The notes beneath the pieces were generated by a model. It worked only from the letters and a program-made list of their open reading frames with translations. It searched no databases and had not been told where the DNA came from. Both the position numbers and the translations under genes were made by a program. 64,000 bases of DNA from Priestia aryabhattai (lineage in GTDB: Bacteria > Bacillota > Bacilli > Bacillales > Bacillaceae_H): contig NZ_JAMBOQ010000007.1 of NCBI RefSeq assembly GCF_023715685.1, forward strand, positions 76,410 through 140,409. Direction: 5' to 3'. Of the stretch, positions 47,142 through 55,466 are shown piece by piece; position 1 is the first letter of the stretch, and the number at the start of each line of letters is the position of its first letter.

Positions 47142-47678
47142 ATGACAGCGAAAAAAATCCCAACGAGCAAAGAAGTAGCAAAGGCAACATTTGATTTGCT
47201 AGAAGAGCGTGGCGTAACAGTTTTGGATATTGCTGAAATTGTGTATGATTTACAGCTTCCTTATCATCCAGCTCTAACCATTCAGGAATGCGCTGAAAGC
47301 GTAGAGAGAGTACTGCAAAAGAGAGAAATTCAGCATGCCCTTCTAGTTGGAATCGAACTTGATAAGTTAGCTGAGCAAAATAAATTATCAGAACCTCTTC
47401 AAAGTATTGTAGAACAAGATGAAGGGTTGTTTGGCGTTGACGAAACGATTGCTTTAGGTGCCGTTTTAACCTATGGCAGTATCGCTGTTACGACCTTTGG
47501 CTATTTAGATAAAGTAAAAGTAGGCATTATTGAAAAGCTGGACTGTAAAAAAGAAAAAGGAGTTAATACCTTTTTAGATGATTTGGTAGCGAGCGTAGCT
47601 TCTAGTGCGGCAAGTCGTTTAGCTCACCGTCAGCGTGATGAACAAGAGCAGCTGCAAGAAGGCAATCCGGCTACGTAA
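47142..47678 (+). CDS. Phosphatidylglycerophosphatase A-like protein (YutG family)
   Basis: This 178-residue protein matches the PgpA-like YutG family, with LLEERGVTVLDIAEIVYDLQ and ETIALGAVLTYGSIAVTTFGYLDK. YutG of B. subtilis dephosphorylates phosphatidylglycerophosphate, although this form is shorter and less hydrophobic than E. coli PgpA. A role in phospholipid synthesis complementary to the cardiolipin synthase above is plausible. ATG follows AAGGAGAG. It is monocistronic. Confidence 0.82.
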   Translation: MTAKKIPTSKEVAKATFDLLEERGVTVLDIAEIVYDLQLPYHPALTIQECAESVERVLQKREIQHALLVGIELDKLAEQNKLSEPLQSIVEQDEGLFGVDETIALGAVLTYGSIAVTTFGYLDKVKVGIIEKLDCKKEKGVNTFLDDLVASVASSAASRLAHRQRDEQEQLQEGNPAT

Positions 47679-47750
47679 TAAACTTCTTTTAGTATGTATA
47701 TAAGCTACGTAAATTAACACGTCGCAATGATTTAGTCTTTTATTTGAATA

Positions 47751-47792
47751 ACAGAGGCTAGGCACGTATTTCCTACGTGCCTAGCCTCTGTT
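47751..47792. repeat. Long perfect inverted repeat between PgpA-like and GNAT genes
   Basis: ACAGAGGCTAGGCACGTA and its exact complement are separated by TTTCC, giving an 18-bp stem. No T run follows on either strand. It lies between convergent genes and may act as a terminator of unusual form. Confidence 0.85.
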
Positions 47793-47803
47793 AATGGAAC
47801 AAT

Positions 47804-48283
47804 TTATGGCTGCAGTGAAGTAGTCATAAGGTAGCTTAAGTTTTTCAGTCCAAGACTTTCATAAAAAGCACGTGCTCTTTCGTTAAATGCCCATACGGTA
47901 AGCTGGAGGTCGTTTGCTCCTTTTTGTACAGCCCACTGTTTCGTAGCAGAAAAAAGACCTTTTCCTACGCCATAATTTTGAAAGCCTTTCTTAACACCAA
48001 AATATTGGATGTATGCTGTGTAGGAAAGAGGAGCTAATGTGGTGGGAGGGTTATATTTTAATTCAACAACAGATGCCCCAATAATTTGATTTCGATATTG
48101 AGCTACAAGAATATCAATGGTTGCATAATAAAGAGTAGCTTGATATTGTTCGGGAGATAAAACAGCCATTTGATTATCAAACATAGAAGGAAGCGCATTT
48201 GCGTGGAGTTCTAGTGATTCCCCTAATATTTTATTTACTTCTGTATAATCATCTAGTTTTGCAGTGCGATAGATAATATCCAT
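47804..48283 (-). CDS. GNAT-family acetyltransferase
   Basis: A 159-residue GNAT protein with the acetyl-CoA segment FQNYGVGKGLFSATKQWA and the C-terminal FNERARAFYESLGLK motif. The substrate is unknown. The ATG at 48283 has AGGTGAAG upstream; a GTG two codons earlier is in frame. Convergent with the PgpA-like gene. Confidence 0.85.
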   Translation of the reverse strand: MDIIYRTAKLDDYTEVNKILGESLELHANALPSMFDNQMAVLSPEQYQATLYYATIDILVAQYRNQIIGASVVELKYNPPTTLAPLSYTAYIQYFGVKKGFQNYGVGKGLFSATKQWAVQKGANDLQLTVWAFNERARAFYESLGLKNLSYLMTTSLQP

Positions 48284-48388
48284 ACACACTTCACCTACTT
48301 TTTAAAAGTTGTGCTTTATCATATGTAGCAACTTAGAAAATGTTAAATGAGAATTAAAACCTGAAAATTTTAAGTAAAGAACCGTACC

Positions 48389-48421
48389 AAACAGAGCATA
48401 TATTCTATGCTCTGTTTGATG
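48389..48421 (-). terminator. Hairpin downstream of the RpiR gene
   Basis: CAAACAGAGCATA-TATTC-TATGCTCTGTTTG is a 13-bp perfect stem about 30 bases after the regulator's stop on the minus strand; no long T run is present. Confidence 0.65.
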
Positions 48422-48452
48422 TTATAGTTGAAGAATATATAAGGGCGAAACA

Positions 48453-49298
48453 TTAAATTCTAGTTTCAGCAATGGCATCGCGTACTTTTTCAAGCGAGTG
48501 TTTAGAGGTGTCTTTATTCGCAATCATTACATTAACGTACAAAGCATCAATGAGGCTTAGCTGTCCAATTCTCGAGGCGAGAGCCTCAGATCGATATTCG
48601 GTTTCTTCTGAACTTGTATAAAGAGAAACATCGACATTTTGGCTTAACGGAGACTTAGGAAAACCCGTGATACCGATTGTTTTGGCACCGTTAGCTTTTG
48701 CTGTATTTAAAATGTTCATCGTGTCTTTATTTGTTCCAGAATGAGAAATCACTACCGCTACATCTTGTTTTGTTAATTGAGAAGCGGACATAAGTTGGAA
48801 GTGAGAATCAATAAATGCAAACGTTTTAATTCCTGTTCGCACAAATTTATGAAAAGCATCCATAGCCACCACTGAAGAGCCCCCCGTGCCATAAAACTGA
48901 ACTTTATCCGCCTTCATAAGAAGTTTAACGGCTTTTTCAATAGCGTTGCTTTCTAGTATTTGTAATGTATTTTCAAGCGTTCGCACATTGGAGCGAAAGA
49001 TTTTTTCAGCAATGGTTTTTTCATTATCTGTTTCAGTAATTTCTTCGTGAATCTGCTGAATAGGCGTCATAATTTCAGCAGCCAGCGCTATTTTCATCGC
49101 TTGATAGCCCTTGAAACCAATTCGTTTACAAAAGCGAAAAACTGTTGCATCAGCTACATTTAAATCGTCTGCCACTTCGTTAATGGTACTGTGAATAATT
49201 TGTTCCGGCTGTTCTAAAATATAATTTGCAATTTTTTTCTCTTTTTCACTGAATCTAGCATAGTGAGAACGAATTTTTCCTAAGCAATTTTGCGTCAT
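48453..49298 (-). CDS. RpiR-family regulator of gluconate genes
   Basis: This 281-residue repressor-type protein has an N-terminal helix-turn-helix (about residues 1-75, EVADDLNVADATVFRFCKRIGF) and a SIS sugar-phosphate-binding domain (about 125-260). It is divergent from gnd by 150 bases, so it very likely controls the gluconate genes in response to a phosphorylated intermediate such as 6-phosphogluconate. In B. subtilis the gnt operon uses GntR instead. AAAGGA precedes the ATG. Confidence 0.9.
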   Translation of the reverse strand: MTQNCLGKIRSHYARFSEKEKKIANYILEQPEQIIHSTINEVADDLNVADATVFRFCKRIGFKGYQAMKIALAAEIMTPIQQIHEEITETDNEKTIAEKIFRSNVRTLENTLQILESNAIEKAVKLLMKADKVQFYGTGGSSVVAMDAFHKFVRTGIKTFAFIDSHFQLMSASQLTKQDVAVVISHSGTNKDTMNILNTAKANGAKTIGITGFPKSPLSQNVDVSLYTSSEETEYRSEALASRIGQLSLIDALYVNVMIANKDTSKHSLEKVRDAIAETRI

Positions 49299-49356
49299 AA
49301 CTGATGTTCCTTTCTACGAATTTAGTAGTAAAAAGAGTATAGCACAAAAATATGAG

Positions 49357-49433
49357 TGAAAAAAATTTTCTTGTAAACGATTGCAAAATGAAAAATAATT
49401 CGTATAATGGAGGTAATGTGAAATTTTTTTTCA
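49357..49433. promoter_or_regulatory. Operator-like dyads in the RpiR-gnd intergenic region
   Basis: TGAAAAAAATTTTCT (49357-49371) and TGAAATTTTTTTTCA (49419-49433) share the pattern TGAAA-N5-TTTCW. They bracket the gnd promoter at nearly symmetrical positions. Such spacing and form suit binding by the divergent RpiR-type regulator. AT-richness weakens the call. Confidence 0.5.
49372..49408 (+). promoter_or_regulatory. gnd promoter overlapped by a cre site
   Basis: TTGCAA (49381-49386), a 16-base spacer and TATAAT (49403-49408) form a sigma-A promoter. TGTAAACGATTGCA (49372-49385) matches 13 of 14 cre positions and covers the -35 box, so CcpA binding would block polymerase directly. Confidence 0.78.
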
Positions 49434-49448
49434 AAGGGAGTTTGTAAA

Positions 49449-50348
49449 ATGAAAATTGGATTAATCGGTTTAGGAAAAATGGGATATAATTTATCATTAA
49501 ATTTAATGGATAACCATCATGAAGTAGTAGCTTATGATGTGAATAAAGAAGCGGTAGAAAAACTTTCAAATGAAGGAGCAGCTGGTGCCTTTACTGTTGA
49601 AGAGTTAGTCAGAGAACTGCCAGCTTCACCTAAAGTCGTATGGATTATGGTTCCGGCTGGAGAAGTAACGGAAAATGTTATTACAGAACTAAAAGAACTT
49701 CTGTCAGAAGGAGATATTGTAATAGACGGGGGAAACTCTAATTATAAAGAATCTGTTCGACGTGCTCATGATCTTCAGGAAAAAGGTATTTACTTCTTTG
49801 ATGTAGGGACAAGCGGCGGAATGGAAGGCGCAAGAAACGGAGCGTGTACAATGATTGGTGGAGATGCAGAAGCATTCCGTACAATTGAACCAATTTTTAG
49901 TGATATTTGCGTAGAAAATGGATTTATGTACGCAGGTAAAAGCGGAAGCGGTCATTTTTTAAAAATGGTTCATAATGGTGTAGAATATGGAATGATGCAA
50001 TCCATTGCTGAAGGATTTGAAGTTCTGGAAAAAAGTCAGTTTGATTTCGACTATGAAGCCGTAGCGCGCGTTTGGAATAACGGATCTGTTGTTCGTTCTT
50101 GGTTAATGGAACTAACGGAAAATGCGTTTTCAAAAGATCCTAAACTAGATAGTATTAAAGGAGTTATGCAGTCTTCTGGTGAAGGGAAATGGACCGTAGA
50201 GACTGCTCTTGATCTTCAAACGGCAACTCCTGTTATTGCTTTATCGCTAATGATGCGCTATCGTTCATTAGAGGAAGATACATTTACAGGAAAAGTTGTA
50301 GCAGCACTTCGAAATGAATTCGGCGGTCACGGTGTTGTAAATAAGTAA
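49449..50348 (+). CDS. gnd: 6-phosphogluconate dehydrogenase (decarboxylating), short form
   Basis: This 299-residue enzyme oxidatively decarboxylates 6-phosphogluconate to ribulose 5-phosphate. A Rossmann motif GLIGLGKMG opens the protein, the catalytic GTSGGMEGARNGACTMIGGD segment follows near residue 122, and GKSGSGHFLKMVHNGVEYGMMQ carries the catalytic lysine. At 299 residues it is the short YqeC/GndA type, usually NAD-dependent, not the 470-residue form. It leads the gluconate operon, 17 bases before gntK. Confidence 0.93.
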   Translation: MKIGLIGLGKMGYNLSLNLMDNHHEVVAYDVNKEAVEKLSNEGAAGAFTVEELVRELPASPKVVWIMVPAGEVTENVITELKELLSEGDIVIDGGNSNYKESVRRAHDLQEKGIYFFDVGTSGGMEGARNGACTMIGGDAEAFRTIEPIFSDICVENGFMYAGKSGSGHFLKMVHNGVEYGMMQSIAEGFEVLEKSQFDFDYEAVARVWNNGSVVRSWLMELTENAFSKDPKLDSIKGVMQSSGEGKWTVETALDLQTATPVIALSLMMRYRSLEEDTFTGKVVAALRNEFGGHGVVNK

Positions 50349-50365
50349 AGTAGGGGGACAGCAGC

Positions 50366-51907
50366 ATGAGCAAAAAATATGCAATAGGTGTAGATATCGG
50401 AACAACGAGTACAAAGTCTGTATTGTTTTCAGTAGACGGTACAGTCATTGCGAACCATGGGATTGAGTATCCACTATACTCGCCTACGCCCGCGATGGCT
50501 GAGCAAGATCCTGAAGAAATTTTTCAAGCAGTTGTACGTACAATTCAAACGGTTGTAAAAACAAGCGATGTAAAACCTGAGGATATTTTATGCGTTTCAT
50601 TCAGCTCAGCTATGCACAGTGTTATTGCCGTTGATCAGCAGGGAAAACCGCTGACAAAATGTATCACGTGGGCGGATAATAGAAGTGCAGAATGGACGGA
50701 AAAAATTAAAAATGAATACAATGGGCATGAGATTTATTTACGTACGGGTACGCCTATTCATCCGATGTCGCCGCTTTCCAAGCTAACATGGCTTTCTAAT
50801 GAACAGCCTGAATTAGTGAAGGGAACATATAAGTTTATTTCGATTAAAGAATATGTATTCTTTAAGTTGTTTAACGAATATATTATCGACTATTCGATTG
50901 CATCAGCAACGGGTTTGTTTAATCTGAAAAATCTTGCATGGGATGAAGAAGCACTTAAAGTAGCAGGTGTTACAACAGATCAGTTATCCACTCCTGTTTC
51001 AACCATGCATCAGTTAAAAGGGTTAAACCCAGAGCTTGCAGTTGAGATGCATTTACTTCCGGATACGCCCTTTATTGTAGGTGCAAGTGACGGTGTATTA
51101 TCAAACTTAGGCGTAAATGCGATTGAACCAGGCGTTGTTGCTGTGACAATCGGGACAAGCGGAGCTATTCGAGCAGTGACTGACAAGCCAGTAGTCGATC
51201 CTAAAGGTCGTATTTTCTGTTATGCGTTAACAGAAGACCACTGGGTAATTGGTGGCCCTGTAAATAACGGAGGCATGATTTTTAGATGGGCTCGCGATCA
51301 GTTTGGAGCGTCGGAAGTGGAAACAGCTAAACGTCTTGGAAAAGATCCGTATGAAGTATTAACGGATATTGCGGCTTTAGTGAAACCAGGAGCAGACGGC
51401 TTATTGTTTCACCCATACCTTTCAGGAGAGCGTGCGCCGCTTTGGGATGCAAATGCTAAAGGTTCATTTTTCGGCCTAGGTTTGCACCATAAAAAAGAGC
51501 ATATGATTCGTGCCGTGTTAGAAGGCGTTATTTTTAACTTATATACGGTATTATTGGCCCTTGAAGAGTTAATTGGAGAGCCTACAAAAATTCAGGCAAC
51601 AGGCGGATTTGCACGTTCCGCACTTTGGCGTCAAATGATGGCAGATATTTTTAACCAAGAAGTATCCGTACCGGAAAGCTTTGAAAGTTCATGTCTAGGA
51701 GCAGTTATCCTTGGCTTATATAGCCTTGGGGAAGTTAACTCATTAAACGTTGTTTCTGATATGGTTGGAGCGACTAATCATCATTATCCAATCAAAGAAA
51801 ACAGTGAAGTATATAAAGAGTTAACGGCTATCTATATTCGTTTGGCTCGCTTATTTAAAGAAGAATACGAAAGCATTACGGCTTTTCAAAAAAAATACGT
51901 ACATTAA
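50366..51907 (+). CDS. gntK: Gluconokinase
   Basis: This 513-residue FGGY-family kinase phosphorylates gluconate to 6-phosphogluconate, the substrate of the gene before it. The phosphate loops GVDIGTTSTKSVLF and TIGTSGAIR and the FGGY signature region near residue 365 are present. Length equals B. subtilis GntK (513). GGGGGACAGCAGC precedes the ATG. A terminator follows. Confidence 0.95.
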   Translation: MSKKYAIGVDIGTTSTKSVLFSVDGTVIANHGIEYPLYSPTPAMAEQDPEEIFQAVVRTIQTVVKTSDVKPEDILCVSFSSAMHSVIAVDQQGKPLTKCITWADNRSAEWTEKIKNEYNGHEIYLRTGTPIHPMSPLSKLTWLSNEQPELVKGTYKFISIKEYVFFKLFNEYIIDYSIASATGLFNLKNLAWDEEALKVAGVTTDQLSTPVSTMHQLKGLNPELAVEMHLLPDTPFIVGASDGVLSNLGVNAIEPGVVAVTIGTSGAIRAVTDKPVVDPKGRIFCYALTEDHWVIGGPVNNGGMIFRWARDQFGASEVETAKRLGKDPYEVLTDIAALVKPGADGLLFHPYLSGERAPLWDANAKGSFFGLGLHHKKEHMIRAVLEGVIFNLYTVLLALEELIGEPTKIQATGGFARSALWRQMMADIFNQEVSVPESFESSCLGAVILGLYSLGEVNSLNVVSDMVGATNHHYPIKENSEVYKELTAIYIRLARLFKEEYESITAFQKKYVH

Positions 51908-51908
51908 G

Positions 51909-51953
51909 TTCAAAGATCATCGCTTGAAGCTTTCAGGCGATGATCTTTTTTGT
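51909..51953 (+). terminator. Terminator of gnd-gntK
   Basis: AAGATCATCGC and GCGATGATCTT pair around an inner TGAA/TTCA step, followed by a T run. The next 230 bases contain no supported gene. Confidence 0.88.
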
Positions 51954-52037
51954 ATGTTAGGTTATCTAACAACCAAAAAGGTTAACAATACACAATATAT
52001 AAAAGTTCCCCCAAATAATGTTACAATTTGTCCAGTG

Positions 52038-52071
52038 TATCCCTGTTTCTCATTAAATATAATAAGGGATA
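52038..52071. repeat. Inverted repeat around a promoter-like box before the NCS1 gene
   Basis: TATCCCT and AGGGATA are exact complements separated by 20 bases; a TATAAT box lies inside the right half (52058-52063). This could be an operator for the NCS1 transporter gene 117 bases downstream. Confidence 0.5.
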
Positions 52072-52187
52072 ACGTTAGTATTTATCACATAATAGAAAGA
52101 ATCGTCACAAACGCCTTTATATTTCAGAAAATTCAAATAAAATCAGTTTTTTGGAATGAACTTATTTTATGAAAAGGGGTTTTATGG

Positions 52188-53714
52188 ATGAAAACACAAA
52201 TCGAGCAAGATGGAATTGTGACGCTCACAGAGGAGATGCACAATCAGCTGAGCGGCAGTGACCTTTGGAATGAAGATTTACGCCCCACTACGATGAAAGA
52301 ACATTCTTGGAAAGGAGTTAACTTTGCTACGCTTTGGATTGGGATGTGTCTGTGTATTCCAGCTTATACAATGGCAAGCGGAATGATGACGCTTGGAATG
52401 AACTGGTGGCAAGCAATTGGTACGATCTTTTTAGGAAATGTTATCGTTCTTATTCCTATTTTGCTTAATTCTCACGCTGGAACCAAGTTTGGCATTCCTT
52501 ATCCGGTATTTGCCCGCCTTTGGTTTGGAGATAAAGGAGCACATATTCCAGCACTAGCTAGGGCCATTGTGGCTGCTGGGTGGTTTGGAATCAATACATG
52601 GATTGGAACAGAAGCAATTGATACGCTGCTAAGCGCTTCGTTTTCATCTTGGAATGGTTTACCCGGTCATACAGCCATTGTATTTGCTTTCTTTTGGCTT
52701 TTAAATGTAGGAGTGGCATATAAAGGACCGCAAGCGATTAAAGTATTAGGAGCGATTGCTGCTCCGGTTATTGGTATTTCAGCTATTATTCTTTTTATAT
52801 GGGCTTATACAAATTCAGGAGGATGGGGCCCAATTTTATCTACGCCTTCTAAATTCACATCAACCGGAGAATTTCTAGCTGTATTTTTTCCTGCTTTAAC
52901 GGGAGTCATTGCATTTTGGGCGACGCTCGCTTTGAACATTCCGGATTTTTGTCGATATGCTAGAAGTCAGAAATCCCAAATGGTTGCGCAAACCTTCTCC
53001 TTACCGTTGACGATGAGTATTTTTTCATTTATTGGAATTGCTGTTACCTCAGCAACAATCGTTATATTTGGAGTAGCTATTTGGGATCCAGTGGCGTTAG
53101 TAGCTAAATTCCCTCCGTTTATCATTTTCTTAGGAACAATCGTTATCGTGCTTTCTTCTTTGACGATTAATGTGGGAGCAAATATTGTCGCGCCAGCCCG
53201 TGCAATTGAGAATCTGAATCCAAAGAAAATCACGTTTGCGATGGGGGCGCTAGTGACCGGTATTTTTGCTATTTTACTTCAGCCATGGTACATCATGTCT
53301 AATTTCGGGAACTATATCTTCGGCTGGCTTGGAACATATGGAGCGCTACTTGGTCCTATAGACGGCATCGCCATTGCTGACTACTGGCTTGTAAGAAGGA
53401 GACAGATGGCATTAAAGGATTTATACGAGGTAAACGGTCGCTACAGCTATTCAACAGGTTTTAATAAAAACGGTATTTATGCATTAGTAATTGGCGTGGC
53501 TATACCCGTTTTAGGCTTACTGATTCCTGGACTGCGCTTTTTATGGGATAATGCCTGGACATTTGGTCTATTCATTTCTATCATCGCGTACACGTATCTC
53601 ATGAGAGGAGATAAAAGTGTATTAGTGCCAGGAGAATATGAAGAAATAACGTTAAAAACAAGTGAAAAAACGATTATCGACAGTCAAACGGCTGATCCAA
53701 CCATCACAAAATAA
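52188..53714 (+). CDS. NCS1-family nucleobase/hydantoin:cation symporter
   Basis: This 508-residue, 12-span transporter belongs to NCS1 (PucI, Mhp1, CodB relatives). Supporting segments are DLRPTTMKEHSWKGVNFATLWIGM-type opening, GIPYPVFARLWFG, and the conserved NIPDFCRYARS loop near residue 250. Substrates in the family include allantoin, uracil, cytosine, hydantoins and cytosine-like vitamins. Placement between gntK and gntP is unexpected for a nucleobase carrier, so its substrate here is open. A possible ribosome site AAAAGGGG precedes the ATG. Confidence 0.88.
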   Translation: MKTQIEQDGIVTLTEEMHNQLSGSDLWNEDLRPTTMKEHSWKGVNFATLWIGMCLCIPAYTMASGMMTLGMNWWQAIGTIFLGNVIVLIPILLNSHAGTKFGIPYPVFARLWFGDKGAHIPALARAIVAAGWFGINTWIGTEAIDTLLSASFSSWNGLPGHTAIVFAFFWLLNVGVAYKGPQAIKVLGAIAAPVIGISAIILFIWAYTNSGGWGPILSTPSKFTSTGEFLAVFFPALTGVIAFWATLALNIPDFCRYARSQKSQMVAQTFSLPLTMSIFSFIGIAVTSATIVIFGVAIWDPVALVAKFPPFIIFLGTIVIVLSSLTINVGANIVAPARAIENLNPKKITFAMGALVTGIFAILLQPWYIMSNFGNYIFGWLGTYGALLGPIDGIAIADYWLVRRRQMALKDLYEVNGRYSYSTGFNKNGIYALVIGVAIPVLGLLIPGLRFLWDNAWTFGLFISIIAYTYLMRGDKSVLVPGEYEEITLKTSEKTIIDSQTADPTITK

Positions 53715-53720
53715 AAAAGC

Positions 53721-53753
53721 AAAATCCAATCATTAACACGATTGGATTTTTTT
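53721..53753 (+). terminator. Terminator of the NCS1 gene
   Basis: AAAATCCAATC and GATTGGATTTT pair across ATTAACAC, followed by a T run. Confidence 0.88.
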
Positions 53754-53806
53754 ATGAATTAAATCCCTATGGAAGAAAATTGATAAAATTTTTTTTAGTT
53801 TTTTTA

Positions 53807-53835
53807 TTGATTTAAGAATTTTTTTTTCATATAAT
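53807..53835 (+). promoter_or_regulatory. gntP promoter
   Basis: TTGATT, a 17-base spacer and TATAAT form a good sigma-A promoter 150 bases ahead of the gntP start. Transcription would begin near 53842. Confidence 0.72.
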
Positions 53836-53851
53836 TTAAGTAATAAAAAGA

Positions 53852-53962
53852 TGAAATCGTTTTCCAAATTAATTAATGTAAACGATTTCGATAATTGGAA
53901 CTTATTTTTTAAAAAATTCACAGGGTGTAGAGCTTTTTTGCTACATAAAGAAAGCGTTTACT
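53852..53962 (+). promoter_or_regulatory. Cluster of cre-like sites in the gntP leader
   Basis: TGAAATCGTTTTCC (53852-53865, 13 of 14 matches), TGTAAACGATTTCG (53877-53890, 13 of 14) and AGAAAGCGTTTACT (53949-53962, 12 of 14) all fit TGWAANCGNTNWCA. They lie downstream of the likely transcription start, where CcpA acts as a roadblock. Three sites suggest strong catabolite repression. Confidence 0.72.
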
Positions 53963-53984
53963 TAAAGGGAAGGTGGAAAGCAAG

Positions 53985-55313
53985 ATGGATGCATACTTAT
54001 TAGCTATTACAGTTGCCGCAATTGTTATTGTTATTGTAGGTGTTTCAGTTTTTAAATGGCATGCGTTTATTAGTTTAACGGTTGCGAGTTTGTTTTTAGC
54101 AATTGCTTCTGGGTTATCAATGGATAAAATTGTTGCCGCTTACGAAACGGGAGTGGGCGGTGTTTTGGGCCACTTAGTAGGAATTTTAGCACTGGGAACA
54201 ATTTTAGGTAAGCTGATGGCTGATTCAGGCGCTGGCATGCAGGTAGCGGATTATTTCGTAAGAATATTCGGTGTGAAAAGATTGCCATGGGCGATGCTAG
54301 TAGCAGGTTTCATTATTGGTATTCCTGTTTTCTTCGAAGTAGGAATTTTGATCTTACTGCCTTTAGTTATTTCCATTCATAAAACAACAAAACAAAATAT
54401 ATTATTGATTGCTCTGCCAGTTATTGCAGGATTATCAATTGTTCATGGTCTCGTTCCTCCTCATCCAGGAGCGATGGCAGCTATTAGTATTTACGGAGCA
54501 AATACGGGGAAAGTGCTTTTATACGCATTAATCATTTCAATTCCAGCCGCAGTTATCGCTGGACCAGTTTTTGCAAAGTGGGTTCACAAACGTGTGATTC
54601 CAGAAGGAGAGCCTGATCTAATTCGTATTACGACTACATCAAAAGATCTTCCTGGTACAGGCGTTTCATTCTTTGTAATTTTACTGCCCGTTCTATTAAT
54701 GATCTTAGCAGCTGTAGCACCTGTTATTAACGGATTGCCAAGCGGCGTAGTGAAGTTTTTAGAATTAATAGGAAGTCCTTTAATTGCACTTTTAATTGCT
54801 TGTTTTGCAGCGTTTTACCTGCTTGGAAAACGTCAAGGTATGACAAAAGATGTTATTAAAAAACTAACGGAAGAATGTTTGCTTCCTGTAGGATCTATTG
54901 TCTTAATTATTGGTGCAGGCGGCGGCTTCAAACAAGTATTAATCGATAGCGGAGTAGGTACAACGATTGGTCAAATGTCTGAACATCTATCTCTATCACC
55001 ACTTGTACTTGCATTTTTAATTGCTGGGTTAATCCGTATTGCTACAGGTTCAGCAACAGTTGCATTAACAACAGCGGCTGGTATTGTCTCACCCATCATT
55101 GAGCACATGTCTGGTGTTAACTTAGAACTTCTTGTTATCGTTACTGGTGCGGGTTCGTTAATGTTCTCTCACGTGAACGATGCTGGCTTCTGGATGGTGA
55201 AGGAGTACTTAGGGTTAACAGTGAAAGAAACGTTCAAAACATGGACCGTTCTGGAAACGCTTCTATCCTTTATTGCTTTTGCAGGAGCACTTATTCTAAA
55301 TGCATTAATTTAA
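53985..55313 (+). CDS. gntP: Gluconate permease GntP
   Basis: This 442-residue, about 12-span protein is a GntP-family gluconate:proton symporter, matching B. subtilis GntP (448). Characteristic segments are LGHLVGILALGTILGKLMADSGAG and GLVPPHPGAMAAI, and a C-terminal SHVNDAGFWMVKEYLGL. I use the ATG at 53985, eight bases after GGTGG; the GTG at 53973 overlaps the ribosome site. It imports gluconate for the gntK and gnd steps upstream but has its own promoter. Confidence 0.94.
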   Translation: MDAYLLAITVAAIVIVIVGVSVFKWHAFISLTVASLFLAIASGLSMDKIVAAYETGVGGVLGHLVGILALGTILGKLMADSGAGMQVADYFVRIFGVKRLPWAMLVAGFIIGIPVFFEVGILILLPLVISIHKTTKQNILLIALPVIAGLSIVHGLVPPHPGAMAAISIYGANTGKVLLYALIISIPAAVIAGPVFAKWVHKRVIPEGEPDLIRITTTSKDLPGTGVSFFVILLPVLLMILAAVAPVINGLPSGVVKFLELIGSPLIALLIACFAAFYLLGKRQGMTKDVIKKLTEECLLPVGSIVLIIGAGGGFKQVLIDSGVGTTIGQMSEHLSLSPLVLAFLIAGLIRIATGSATVALTTAAGIVSPIIEHMSGVNLELLVIVTGAGSLMFSHVNDAGFWMVKEYLGLTVKETFKTWTVLETLLSFIAFAGALILNALI

Positions 55314-55359
55314 AAATAAGACTCTTTTACTCTATGTAAAAGAGTCTTATTTTTTATAA
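55313..55359 (+). terminator. Terminator of gntP
   Basis: AAATAAGACTCTTTTAC and GTAAAAGAGTCTTATTT form a 17-bp stem followed by a T run. Confidence 0.92.
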
Positions 55360-55466
55360 AAGAAAAGAATCTACAGGAAAAATAATCAAAATATTTTATT
55401 TATTCGTTAAATTGTGGCAGAATAGAAATAGAAGAATAATAGCTTCTAAGAAGGGAATGACAGAGA

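Noticed and set aside
51924..52172. 82-residue ORF after gntK
   Set aside because: It starts inside the gntK terminator hairpin and has no ribosome site or recognisable sequence.
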